A DNA stretch of 31,104 bases from the IMG/VR virus record IMGVR_UViG_3300046363_000007, positions 1-31,104 of that record. The stretch is one strand, 5' to 3'. The DNA comes from a virus. Made by a program: the position numbers and the translations under genes. Numbering within the stretch: position 1 is the stretch's first letter; the number at the start of each line of letters is the position of its first letter. Under the pieces are notes generated by a model. It saw only the letters and a list, made by a program, of their open reading frames with translations. It had not been told where the DNA came from and searched no databases. Below, piece by piece: positions 23,728 through 30,708 of the stretch.

Positions 23728-24112
23728 CTGGAACGAGAGTGATTTATTTGAGTTTTTACGCTCAAATGTTTACCCTGATTTAGTTAAATCAAAAAATCAG
23801 ATGTCAAGGTGGGATTGTTATAGTCCCACTTCAGGACATCGTATAGAACTAAAATGCAGGAAAAAACATTACCCAACACTACTACTTGAAAAGAAAAAAT
23901 ATGATGCAATGATAGAAGAATGCGAAAAGCATTTAGATATTCCAATTTATATTAATTCAACACCTGAAGGAGTATTTAGTTTTAACCTGCACAAGATACA
24001 CCCAACGTTTGAAATAAACAATAAGAACCCTGCTACAACACAATTTTATAACACACAAAGAATAGAAAAAGAAGTTACATATTTAGAAATTAATCAAGCA
24101 TTAAAATTATGA
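23720..24112 (+). CDS. Putative PD-(D/E)XK-type nuclease-like protein
   Basis: A 130-aa protein with Asp32 (RWDCYSP) followed by Glu43-Leu-Lys45 (HRIELKCRKKHYPTLLLEKKKYD), the D-x10-E-x-K spacing of the PD-(D/E)XK nuclease fold, and an IYINSTPEGVFSF strand pair after it. Small proteins of this fold in phages include Holliday junction resolvases and restriction-like nucleases. It overlaps its neighbours at both ends (8 and 4 bases). The nuclease call rests on this motif only. Confidence 0.5.
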   Translation: MINWNESDLFEFLRSNVYPDLVKSKNQMSRWDCYSPTSGHRIELKCRKKHYPTLLLEKKKYDAMIEECEKHLDIPIYINSTPEGVFSFNLHKIHPTFEINNKNPATTQFYNTQRIEKEVTYLEINQALKL

Positions 24113-24465
24113 AAGAAAATCCAATACAATTAGAATTTTTAAAATCAGTACTACTGTCACAACTGCTATTAGAATGTAATGAAAATTTACGCTTCACAAA
24201 GCAATATAACGGTGCTTTAAAGCATTTACTTAATAAAGTGAATAGTCAACTTGAAACAACTGTTTATGATGAATACAGAAAGATTTATGAAGCTGATGCA
24301 GAAATGACTACAAATATCTTAAATAGCATTGAGGACGTTATTATTAAATTAACCACATCGAATTTAGACGAACTTGTTATGATCAATGCAGTCATTGAGA
24401 AATACAAAGAGAACAAAGAATGGTTTTTAGAATATGGTCAAGCTGAATTTTTAAGAATAGAATAA
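24109..24465 (+). CDS. Helical unknown early protein
   Basis: A 118-aa, acidic, almost all-helical protein (LEFLKSVLLSQLLLECNENL, TNILNSIEDVIIKLTTSN). There is no enzyme, signal or membrane signature. Coupled on both sides (ATGA with the previous gene, TAATG with the next). I do not recognise the family. Confidence 0.6.
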   Translation: MKENPIQLEFLKSVLLSQLLLECNENLRFTKQYNGALKHLLNKVNSQLETTVYDEYRKIYEADAEMTTNILNSIEDVIIKLTTSNLDELVMINAVIEKYKENKEWFLEYGQAEFLRIE

Positions 24466-24650
24466 TGATAGAATTAACTACAATTAAAGGAGAAAAAATT
24501 CTTGTAAGACTAAAAGATATAAGAGCAATTGAAAGCGCAGGATATAGGACAATTATATTTTTTAAAAACAATTATTTTACAGATGAAATGGTAGAAGAAA
24601 GATATGATTATATAAAAGATGTATTTGAAAAATGGCTAAAAAGAAAATAG
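24465..24650 (+). CDS. Small beta-barrel-like unknown protein
   Basis: A 61-aa protein, MIELTTIKGEKILVRLKDIRA..., with strand-turn-strand alternation and a C-terminal helix. The pattern resembles FlbD-like small proteins found in many Bacteroidota phages (L-x-x-x-x-G-x-x-x-x-V), but the match is weak. It overlaps the following gene by 19 bases. Confidence 0.55.
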   Translation: MIELTTIKGEKILVRLKDIRAIESAGYRTIIFFKNNYFTDEMVEERYDYIKDVFEKWLKRK

Positions 24651-24886
24651 AAATCTATTCACCACATTACACAGAAGTAAACGCTATGGTGTATTGTGTT
24701 AAACGTAACGTTGCTTATTCATTAGAAGCTAATACTAACAAAAGATTTCATATAGTCAAGTATATTCCAAGTGATTACAAGAATATAATTTACCTAAAAG
24801 AAAATAATAAAAAAGTAGAGTTCAGCGAATATGAAGCAACAAAGAAGATAATGGAATTATATGTTAACCAAAGCAAATTATTATGA
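24632..24886 (+). CDS. Small unknown early protein
   Basis: An 84-aa basic protein starting MAKKKIEIYSPHYTEVNAMV, mixed alpha/beta, one Cys, no membrane segment. It overlaps both neighbours (19 bases upstream, ATGA downstream), consistent with operon membership. I recognise no family. Confidence 0.55.
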   Translation: MAKKKIEIYSPHYTEVNAMVYCVKRNVAYSLEANTNKRFHIVKYIPSDYKNIIYLKENNKKVEFSEYEATKKIMELYVNQSKLL

Positions 24887-25116
24887 AAGTAAAAGACACA
24901 ATGTCACAATGGATTGAAGCACAAGTAAAAGATAGTGTAGTGCAATCAGTAATTAATAAGTTTAAACAACGTAGTGAAGTAGGAATACAGAAATACGGAA
25001 CTACTTTAGAAAGAAATGATTTAAGTACTTTAAATTGGATTGAAGAAGCACAAGCTGAAGCTATGGATTTCTGCTTATATTTGGAAAGATTAAAAAGACA
25101 ATTTGATGAAAAATAA
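24883..25116 (+). CDS. Putative MazG-like all-alpha NTP pyrophosphohydrolase relative
   Basis: A 77-aa helical protein with KFKQRSEVGIQKYGTTLERN and IEEAQAEAMDFCLYLERL. This resembles a common phage family with G-x-x-K-Y-G...L...W-x-x-E-A-x-x-E-x-x-D-x-x-x-Y-L, related to the all-alpha (MazG-type) NTP pyrophosphohydrolases, in which the acidic residues bind metal. If active it would hydrolyse a nucleotide triphosphate and adjust pools. It overlaps the next small gene by 11 bases. Confidence 0.48.
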   Translation: MKVKDTMSQWIEAQVKDSVVQSVINKFKQRSEVGIQKYGTTLERNDLSTLNWIEEAQAEAMDFCLYLERLKRQFDEK

Positions 25117-25240
25117 ACAAACACCACTACAAAGAATAAATAGAATAATGAAGTTCTATTATTCAAGAGGACAGAACAGAGAAAATGTAAATGAAGTTTA
25201 CAGAAATATTATAAAACAAAAATTAGAGGGTAGTAATTAG
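25106..25240 (+). CDS. Small basic protein whose stop lies in the terminator
   Basis: A 44-aa frame from ATG 25106, MKNKQTPLQRINRIMKFYYS..., strongly basic and helical. It overlaps the previous gene by 11 bases and its TAG lies in the loop of the terminator hairpin (25227-25252), so ribosomes would reach the hairpin. Function unknown. Confidence 0.55.
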   Translation: MKNKQTPLQRINRIMKFYYSRGQNRENVNEVYRNIIKQKLEGSN

Positions 25241-25254
25241 CTACTCTTTTTTTT
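25225..25254 (+). terminator. Terminator overlapping the end of the 44-aa gene
   Basis: AGAGGGTAG pairs with CTACTCTTT (two G-T pairs) around a short AT loop, followed by a run of T to 25254. It closes the operon that begins near 22225. Confidence 0.78.
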
Positions 25255-25270
25255 GTTAAAATTATGTTAA
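25254..25270 (+). repeat. 17-bp promoter-upstream motif, copy 2
   Basis: TGTTAAAATTATGTTAA, identical over 17 bases to 19467-19483. It ends 26 bases before the -7 box, 11 bases (one helical turn) closer than copy 1, and starts inside the T run of the terminator. Confidence 0.62.
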
Positions 25271-25273
25271 TAC

Positions 25274-25304
25274 TTGCACAATGTAAATAACTTGTTTATA
25301 TTTG
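25274..25304 (+). promoter_or_regulatory. Bacteroidota-type promoter for the exonuclease/terminase operon
   Basis: TTG (25274-25276), 20 bases, TATATTTG (25297-25304), a good match to the Bacteroidota form. It probably drives the run of overlapping genes 25328-30345, since no terminator is seen until 30680. Confidence 0.85.
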
Positions 25305-25327
25305 CTTCAACATTAAAACCAAACACT

Positions 25328-25537
25328 ATGACAAAGCAAGAAATCAAAACAGAATTAGAAAGTGTAATCTATGTGTTAGAAACATTAGAAAACGATTACG
25401 CAGCACTTAAACTAAAAGCAGTACTATCAGCTTTAGAACAAGATTGGAATGAATCAGCTTATTTTACACAAGAAATAGATACCATTCTAAACTATGAAGA
25501 AACAATGAAAAACTTAAATAATATTAAAATTAGATAA
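25328..25537 (+). CDS. Helical small unknown protein
   Basis: A 69-aa acidic helical protein, MTKQEIKTELESVIYVLETL.... I use ATG 25328; an in-frame TTG at 25274 is the promoter's -33 element and would begin upstream of the transcript. It is the first gene after the promoter, followed by the next after one base. Function unknown. Confidence 0.58.
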   Translation: MTKQEIKTELESVIYVLETLENDYAALKLKAVLSALEQDWNESAYFTQEIDTILNYEETMKNLNNIKIR

Positions 25538-25538
25538 A

Positions 25539-25763
25539 ATGGAAACAAAACAAACAGCAATAGAATTTGCAGTGGAAAAATTAGCAAAGTTTATTCCAAG
25601 TGGGAATCAATTAGTAATTCATATTATACTTCAAGAAGCAAAAGAAATTGAAAAGAAACAGATTATTGATACTTGGGATGACGGATATGAAACAGGATAC
25701 GGTTATCTTTCAGCAAAATTTGATAACGCAGAACAATACTACAACGAAACATTTAAAAAATGA
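25539..25763 (+). CDS. Small conserved phage protein
   Basis: A 74-aa protein, METKQTAIEFAVEKLAKFIP..., ending NAEQYYNETFKK. I recall very similar small proteins (MKQTAVEWL..., ...EAKEMEKQQI..., ...YYNETF) in many flavobacterial phages and prophages, always of unknown role. It overlaps the next start by 4 bases (ATGA). Confidence 0.65.
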   Translation: METKQTAIEFAVEKLAKFIPSGNQLVIHIILQEAKEIEKKQIIDTWDDGYETGYGYLSAKFDNAEQYYNETFKK

Positions 25764-25957
25764 ATGAAGATGCAACAATAAAAATATTCAGCAAGATACA
25801 ATCTTTAGAACGTGACTTGCAATGGATATACCACGAATACTTTAACGGACAATTAAATGATGACCAATTTATGGCAATGATAGATTCAACTGAAAGAGAT
25901 ATACAAACACACTATTACATTTACGACTTAATTATACAAGATGCAAGAAAAAATTAA
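25760..25957 (+). CDS. Small acidic unknown protein
   Basis: A 65-aa acidic helical protein, MNEDATIKIFSKIQSLERDL..., with no known motif. It is coupled to the previous gene by ATGA and overlaps the exonuclease gene by 17 bases. Function unknown; overlap on both sides supports real translation. Confidence 0.52.
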   Translation: MNEDATIKIFSKIQSLERDLQWIYHEYFNGQLNDDQFMAMIDSTERDIQTHYYIYDLIIQDARKN

Positions 25958-26714
25958 AACATTCGATAACAAGATTTGGGACAAACAAGAACTATTAGAT
26001 AATATGTACGATGATGACTTCTACTATGGTTATTTAGGAAAACAAGCATTGTCTTCATCAAGTCTAAAAATGGTGCTTAAATCACCTAAAACATATAAGT
26101 ACGTTACAAAGTATGGACAAGCAGAAACGCAACCATTAAGAGATGGTAAACTATTCCATACACTTATATTAGAACCTAATAAGATAGACGACTTTACATT
26201 TGTAGATTGCAAAACTAAAGCAGCAAAAGAATACAAACTTGCAGTAGAAGAAAAACAAAACGTTTATACTACAAACGAGTTAAGAGATGCTGAAAGATTA
26301 GCTGATGCAATTCTAAAGAACAATGAAGCCACAAGTTATTTTATGGGTTCAGAATTTGAAATACCTGAAGTAGCTATGATAGATGGAATACCATTTAGAG
26401 CCAAAGCAGATATTTTAAGAGGCAATCAAATAATAGATTTAAAAACTACTACAGGATTAAATGAATTTAGATATTCAGCAGATAAATATAGTTACGACTT
26501 ACAAGCTTATATGTATAAAGAAATGTTTGGAGTAGATGAATTTATATTTGTATGTATTGATAAAGGTAGTTTAGATATTGGAATCTTTGAATGTAGTGAT
26601 GACTTCTACCAAAAAGGTAAAGACAAACTTGAACAAGGTATTGCTAACTATAAATACTTTTTTCAGAATGAAGCTGTAGATTTAAACCAATATGTATTAA
26701 GAGGAATATTGTAA
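25941..26714 (+). CDS. RecE-like PD-(D/E)XK exonuclease
   Basis: A 257-aa nuclease of the RecE C-terminal/YqaJ-like group. SSSSLKMVLKSPKTYKYV starts the fold; His73 (LFHTLILEP), a conserved acidic segment near 143, Asp157 (FRAKADIL) and Asp166-Leu-Lys168 (IIDLKTT) are the metal and catalytic residues; YDLQAYMY supplies the later Gln-Tyr. Such exonucleases resect one strand so that an annealing protein can pair ends, here the ERF protein at 19840. It has overlaps on both sides (17 bases, TAATG). Confidence 0.85.
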   Translation: MQEKIKTFDNKIWDKQELLDNMYDDDFYYGYLGKQALSSSSLKMVLKSPKTYKYVTKYGQAETQPLRDGKLFHTLILEPNKIDDFTFVDCKTKAAKEYKLAVEEKQNVYTTNELRDAERLADAILKNNEATSYFMGSEFEIPEVAMIDGIPFRAKADILRGNQIIDLKTTTGLNEFRYSADKYSYDLQAYMYKEMFGVDEFIFVCIDKGSLDIGIFECSDDFYQKGKDKLEQGIANYKYFFQNEAVDLNQYVLRGIL

Positions 26715-27355
26715 TGAAAGTAACAGATAAAATAACAATAACAAACGAAGACAATATGCTTTTAATGGCACGTTACCCTGATAACTATTTTGATTTAGCT
26801 ATTGTTGACCCACCTTATGGTATAGGGGCAGGAGGAAAATCATTTATAAATGGAACTTCTAAAACAAAAAAAGAATATTATAAAACTGAAGATTGGGATT
26901 TAAAAAGACCTTCTAAAGAATACTTTGATGAACTTTTTAGAATAAGCAAAAATCAAATGATTTGGGGTGGTAATTACTTTTCTGATTTATTACCGCCTTT
27001 TAGATGTTTTGTTTTTTGGGATAAAACAATACACGGAAATAGTTATGCTGACGGTGAATTATGTTGGACTTCTTTTGATAATGTTGCAAGATATTTTAGA
27101 GAGAATATAGCACAAACTAATTCCGAAGGTAGAATACATCCAACACAAAAAAGTATAAAACTTTATAAATGGTTACTTGATAAATATGCAAAAGAAGGAT
27201 ATAAAATATTAGATACGCATTTAGGTTCAGGTTCAATAGCGATAGCTTGTCACGATTACGGATTTGAACTAACAGCTTGTGAATTAGATAAAGAATATTA
27301 CGATAAAGCAATACAAAGAATAGTAAACCATACCAATCAAACTAAACTATTTTAA
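26714..27355 (+). CDS. DNA adenine methyltransferase (N6/N4 type)
   Basis: A 213-aa methyltransferase. DPPY (32-35, in AIVDPPYGIGA) is the catalytic motif IV; the cofactor-binding motif I follows near the end (DTHLGSGSIAIACHDYG, then TACELDKEYYDKA). Motif IV before motif I with the target-recognition part between is the beta class order. HPTQKS is also typical. It probably protects phage DNA from host restriction or marks replication. No restriction partner is seen. The start overlaps the exonuclease stop (TAATG). Confidence 0.88.
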   Translation: MKVTDKITITNEDNMLLMARYPDNYFDLAIVDPPYGIGAGGKSFINGTSKTKKEYYKTEDWDLKRPSKEYFDELFRISKNQMIWGGNYFSDLLPPFRCFVFWDKTIHGNSYADGELCWTSFDNVARYFRENIAQTNSEGRIHPTQKSIKLYKWLLDKYAKEGYKILDTHLGSGSIAIACHDYGFELTACELDKEYYDKAIQRIVNHTNQTKLF

Positions 27356-27357
27356 TA

Positions 27358-27834
27358 ATGGAAAATCAGATAAAAGAATTAATCTTAAGAGAACTAAAAG
27401 TAGATATAACTGAAAATTGCAGGAAGCGAGAAATAATTGAAGGCAGAGCATTATACTTCTATTTAGTAAGAAAGTTATATAGTAAAAGAAGCTTACAATC
27501 TATAGCATCAGACTTCGATATGAACCACGCTACAGTAGTACATTCACTAAAGAACTTTTCAATGTATGAAGAATACAATCCAAAGATATTAGACTGCAAG
27601 AATTTAATATTAAAACTACTGGGTGGTGAAGTAGAACAAGAACTATCACAAGAAGATATATTTAAGAAGAAGCTGCACGATTTAGAAAAGCAATTGAATG
27701 CACCAAGATACGAATACAAAATAATAGAAAACCTAAACAACCTATTAGAAGCTACTAAAGGAACTGAACAACACGAGTTAATCACTTTACGATTAGAAGC
27801 ATTCTATTCAATGAATAAGAACATAAGATTATGA
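27358..27834 (+). CDS. DnaA domain IV-like DNA-binding protein
   Basis: A 158-aa protein. RKREIIEGRALYFYLVRK and SLQSIASDFDMNHATVVHSL (about 24-65) match the C-terminal DnaA-box-binding domain of DnaA (where the signature reads D-H-T-T-V-x-H). No AAA+ domain is present; the rest is a Glu/Lys-rich helical region. Such phage proteins may bind DnaA boxes to recruit or block host replication. It lies between the methyltransferase and small unknown genes and overlaps the next start by 4 bases. Confidence 0.72.
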   Translation: MENQIKELILRELKVDITENCRKREIIEGRALYFYLVRKLYSKRSLQSIASDFDMNHATVVHSLKNFSMYEEYNPKILDCKNLILKLLGGEVEQELSQEDIFKKKLHDLEKQLNAPRYEYKIIENLNNLLEATKGTEQHELITLRLEAFYSMNKNIRL

Positions 27835-28049
27835 CACTAAAAGAAAAGTTAAGACAAAATTTAACAGGTCATTTATCAAATTATAAAACAGAAGTTGATG
27901 TTAATATAGCTGCAAAAATAGCAGACGATTATACTTTAGAGTTTGTTAAATGGTACGATAAAAGTAATTACGGAATAGAAGTGTATAAAACTTTAAAAAC
28001 ATACGAACAAGTATTAGAAATATTCAAAAAAGAAAAAGGATTAATATGA
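27831..28049 (+). CDS. Small unknown protein (72 aa)
   Basis: A 72-aa helical protein, MTLKEKLRQNLTGHLSNYKT..., with ATGA overlaps at both ends. It may be distantly related to the next gene (similar length, charge and MTxK-K start), which would suggest an old duplication, but the similarity is weak. Function unknown. Confidence 0.58.
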   Translation: MTLKEKLRQNLTGHLSNYKTEVDVNIAAKIADDYTLEFVKWYDKSNYGIEVYKTLKTYEQVLEIFKKEKGLI

Positions 28050-28285
28050 CACCAAAACAAAAAGCAAAAGAGTTATTAAAAACATTTACTTTATTTTTAG
28101 GAGATGATGGAGCTTTAAAAGAATATTGGACTGACAAATTAGAGGCTAAAAGAAACGCAAGTTTAGCAATAGCTGAAATTTATAAATTGCCTTTAAAAGT
28201 AGGTCAATATTTAGATAGCGAAAAAAACATAGAAATGTATTATTCTTATTGGGAAGAAGTTAAACAAGAAATAGAAAAGCTATGA
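28046..28285 (+). CDS. Small unknown protein (79 aa)
   Basis: A 79-aa helical protein, MTPKQKAKELLKTFTLFLGD..., ending YYSYWEEVKQEIEKL. I recall short Bacteroidota phage proteins starting MTPKEKAKEL with the same layout. It is coupled by ATGA to both neighbours. Function unknown. Confidence 0.6.
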   Translation: MTPKQKAKELLKTFTLFLGDDGALKEYWTDKLEAKRNASLAIAEIYKLPLKVGQYLDSEKNIEMYYSYWEEVKQEIEKL

Positions 28286-28644
28286 AGATAACAGAAATAA
28301 TAGAAATTTTAAGAAACGATAACACATCTTACCTATGGGATTTACCAAAACCTAAATGGGAAGCTATAGACTATTATAATCTAAATCAAATTAAACAAGG
28401 TAACAAATATCACAATAGAAAAAACCAATATGATTACATAGGCCTATCAGATAAAAGTGTTAAGATGCAGCAAGAACAACAACACAGAATGAAACCTATA
28501 AGAAGGAAGTCTGATGGTAAAATATTTAGCGGTATGATACAACTATGTAGGGAAACTGGTATTAATCGTTCTTCATTATCATTAGCTTTAAATAATAAAC
28601 CAAACGGCCTACAAAAATATAAAGATGAATATGAATTCATTTAA
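28282..28644 (+). CDS. NUMOD1-like DNA-binding domain protein without nuclease domain
   Basis: A 120-aa basic protein. The C-terminal 45 residues (KPIRRKSDGKIFSGMIQL and ETGINRSSLSLALNNKPNG) resemble NUMOD1, a helix-turn-helix module usually attached to homing nucleases. No GIY-YIG or HNH residues are seen in the first 70 residues. It may be a remnant of a homing gene or a domesticated regulator. It starts in an ATGA overlap and is followed by 49 bases before the small terminase gene. Confidence 0.55.
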   Translation: MKITEIIEILRNDNTSYLWDLPKPKWEAIDYYNLNQIKQGNKYHNRKNQYDYIGLSDKSVKMQQEQQHRMKPIRRKSDGKIFSGMIQLCRETGINRSSLSLALNNKPNGLQKYKDEYEFI

Positions 28645-28693
28645 CAACTATAAGTTTTATTTATTATAGAATTGAATAAACAAATTTTTTTCT

Positions 28694-28987
28694 ATGGAAA
28701 CAAAATCTAACAAAGGTGGAGCAAGAGCAGGTGCAGGTCGTAAACCTGTAGCTGATGAAAAGAAAGTAAACGCTATATTTGTACAGGCTTTAAAAGAACT
28801 ATATAACAAAGACACCGAAGAAGAAACTAAAATAGCATTCGTAAAGAATACTTTAATGGATTCACAACGTGGTCAATTATTTATTGCTGAACATATATTT
28901 GGTAAGCCAAAAGAAATAGTTGAAACTACTCACAATATTAACGACTTCAATATAAAAGATATATTCAAAATTGATAAGTCTAAATAA
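28694..28987 (+). CDS. Terminase small subunit (probable)
   Basis: A 97-aa protein. The basic motif GGARAGAGRKPVAD at residues 8-21 is typical of the N-terminus of phage small terminases. A helical middle follows. It lies directly before the large subunit and overlaps it by 17 bases. Small subunits bind the phage packaging site and load the large subunit. It is shorter than usual, so DNA-binding specificity may lie mostly in the N-terminus. Confidence 0.7.
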   Translation: METKSNKGGARAGAGRKPVADEKKVNAIFVQALKELYNKDTEEETKIAFVKNTLMDSQRGQLFIAEHIFGKPKEIVETTHNINDFNIKDIFKIDKSK

Positions 28988-30176
28988 CAAATATAATCTA
29001 CTTGGTTCAGATAGTAGGTACTTTGTAATAACAGGCGGAAGGGGTTCAGGGAAATCATACTCTTTGAACTCGTTTCTTCTATTGTTAACTTATGAAGTAG
29101 GACACGTTATACTATTTACACGTTACACTTTGACATCTGCAAATGTATCTATCATACCTGAATTTATAGATAAGATAGAATCAGCTGATTTAAGCAACGA
29201 TTTTTATATTACCAAAGATGAAATAGTAAATCTAAAAACAGGGTCTAAAATACTCTTTAAAGGTATTAAAACGAGTAGTGGTACACAGACTGCATCACTT
29301 AAATCTTTGGCTGGTGTAACTACTTGGGTATTGGATGAAGCAGAAGAACTAACTGATGAAGAAGTATTTGAAAAGATAGACTTTAGTATTAGAACTAAAG
29401 GTGTACAGAATAGAGTGCTACTTGTATTGAATCCAGCAACAAAAGAACACTTCATATATAAAAAGTTCTTTGAAGATAAAGGAATCCAAGCAGGTGCTAA
29501 TTTAATCAAAGGTGATACTACATACATACATACAACGTATTTAGATAACATAGAAAACCTATCAGAATCTTTTATAAGTCAAATAGAAAACATTAAACAA
29601 AGACGACCTGAAAAGTACAAGCATCAAATTATGGGTGGATGGTTAGACAAAGCTGAAGGTGTAATCTTTAACAACTGGACTATTGGAGAATACAAACAAG
29701 TAGGTGCTTCTGCTTTTGGTCAGGATTTTGGATTTAGTAATGACCCAACTACATTAGTAGAATGCAATATAGACACCGCTAATAAAAAGATATATATTAA
29801 TGAAAGGTATTACCTACCTGCATTAACTACATCACAAATTTACCAGTTAAACAAGCAACACTGTTTAGATAGTTTGATTGTAGCTGATTCTGCTGAACCA
29901 AGATTGATATCTGAATTACAAACTGCAGGATTAAATATAGTACCTGCAATTAAAGGTCAGGGTTCTGTGACATTTGGAATAGCTTTGTTACAAGATTACG
30001 ATTTGATAATTACACCTGAATCTATTAACTTAATCAGGGAACTAAATAACTATTGTTGGTTAGAAAAGAAATCTAATACACCTATAGACAATCATAATCA
30101 CTTGATAGATGCTTTAAGGTACATAGTATCATATCAATTAGAAAATCCAAACAAAGGAACTTATTACGTTTATTAA
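28971..30176 (+). CDS. Terminase large subunit
   Basis: A 401-aa packaging motor of the Terminase_3 (PBSX) type. Walker A GGRGSGKS (22-29), Walker B VLDEAEE (Asp122, catalytic Glu123), coupling segment VLNPATKEH, then the RNase H-like nuclease with Asp252 (GQDFGFSNDPT), Asp306 (VADSAEPR) and Asp380 (HLIDALRY). It translocates and cuts concatemeric DNA. No ATG precedes the Walker A motif in this frame, so it starts with TTG at 28971, inside the small subunit gene. Confidence 0.93.
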   Translation: MISLNNKYNLLGSDSRYFVITGGRGSGKSYSLNSFLLLLTYEVGHVILFTRYTLTSANVSIIPEFIDKIESADLSNDFYITKDEIVNLKTGSKILFKGIKTSSGTQTASLKSLAGVTTWVLDEAEELTDEEVFEKIDFSIRTKGVQNRVLLVLNPATKEHFIYKKFFEDKGIQAGANLIKGDTTYIHTTYLDNIENLSESFISQIENIKQRRPEKYKHQIMGGWLDKAEGVIFNNWTIGEYKQVGASAFGQDFGFSNDPTTLVECNIDTANKKIYINERYYLPALTTSQIYQLNKQHCLDSLIVADSAEPRLISELQTAGLNIVPAIKGQGSVTFGIALLQDYDLIITPESINLIRELNNYCWLEKKSNTPIDNHNHLIDALRYIVSYQLENPNKGTYYVY

Positions 30177-30195
30177 TTTGCAAAGCAAATAGACA

Positions 30196-30345
30196 ATGAC
30201 ATACGCACAAATCATAGCCACAATACAATGCTACATTCATCACGTTAAAGGTGTTGAAGTACCAATTAATTTACCACGAAATATAGGTGAGATAAAGAAG
30301 ATGCAAAAGATGTATCAAGTAGCACAAGAATATTTAAGGGTATAG
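30196..30345 (+). CDS. Small unknown protein after the terminase
   Basis: A 49-aa protein, MTYAQIIATIQCYIHHVKGV..., basic, with a helix and an IGEIKKMQKMYQVAQ end. It starts 19 bases after the terminase stop, after a small ATTTGC/GCAAAT repeat. Compact and well-formed, but I recognise no family. Confidence 0.5.
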   Translation: MTYAQIIATIQCYIHHVKGVEVPINLPRNIGEIKKMQKMYQVAQEYLRV

Positions 30346-30384
30346 CATTAAGATATATTTTTGTTTTAAGGGTATTACCTTAAA

Positions 30385-30401
30385 TGTTAAAGTTTTGGTA
30401 A
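30385..30401 (+). repeat. 17-bp promoter-upstream motif, copy 3 (diverged)
   Basis: TGTTAAAGTTTTGGTAA matches the 17-bp motif at 19467 and 25254 with three mismatches, keeping the 11-base spacing of the two TGTTAA-like units. It ends 26 bases before the -7 box, the same distance as copy 2. Confidence 0.5.
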
Positions 30402-30405
30402 AATG

Positions 30406-30435
30406 TTAACACGTTTAATTTTTGTGTTATATTTG
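30406..30435 (+). promoter_or_regulatory. Bacteroidota-type promoter for the 60-aa gene
   Basis: TATATTTG (30428-30435) with TTA (30406-30408) 19 bases upstream in place of TTG. It drives the single gene at 30460, ended by the terminator at 30680. Confidence 0.68.
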
Positions 30436-30459
30436 CTGTAACATTAAACAAATATAATT

Positions 30460-30642
30460 ATGAAAACATTTGAAGTAGAAGGTTGGTATCGTTATGGTGA
30501 TAACGAAAAAGATTTTGAAATAGAAACATTTACAGTTGAAACTTTAGAAGAAGCAATTAGTTTATTTAAAGACAATCGTAATAATGAACTTAATTGGAAC
30601 AATGGCAAAAGATTTTTTTCTATAAAAGGAAAAGAAATTTAA
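30460..30642 (+). CDS. Small unknown protein in its own transcription unit
   Basis: A 60-aa acidic protein, MKTFEVEGWYRYGDNEKDFE..., with a strand-rich first half and an ETLEEAISLFKDN helix. It has its own promoter and terminator, and its promoter carries the diverged 17-bp motif, so it is expressed in the early class. Function unknown; single-gene early units often encode host-takeover proteins. Confidence 0.65.
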   Translation: MKTFEVEGWYRYGDNEKDFEIETFTVETLEEAISLFKDNRNNELNWNNGKRFFSIKGKEI

Positions 30643-30677
30643 ATAATATTAATTAGGTTTTAAATATGTTGGTTAAA

Positions 30678-30708
30678 GAGGTAGTCAGAAATGGCTGCCT
30701 TTTTTTTT
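30678..30708 (+). terminator. Terminator before the late region
   Basis: GGTAGTC (30680-30686) and GGCTGCC (30693-30699) form a 7-bp stem (two G-T pairs) with a 6-base loop and nine T (30700-30708). It separates early transcription from the late operon. Confidence 0.82.

Noticed and set aside
30176-30190. Inverted repeat ATTTGC-AAA-GCAAAT after the terminase gene
   Set aside because: The stem is only 6 bp with a 3-base loop and no T run follows, so it is neither a terminator nor a clear binding site.
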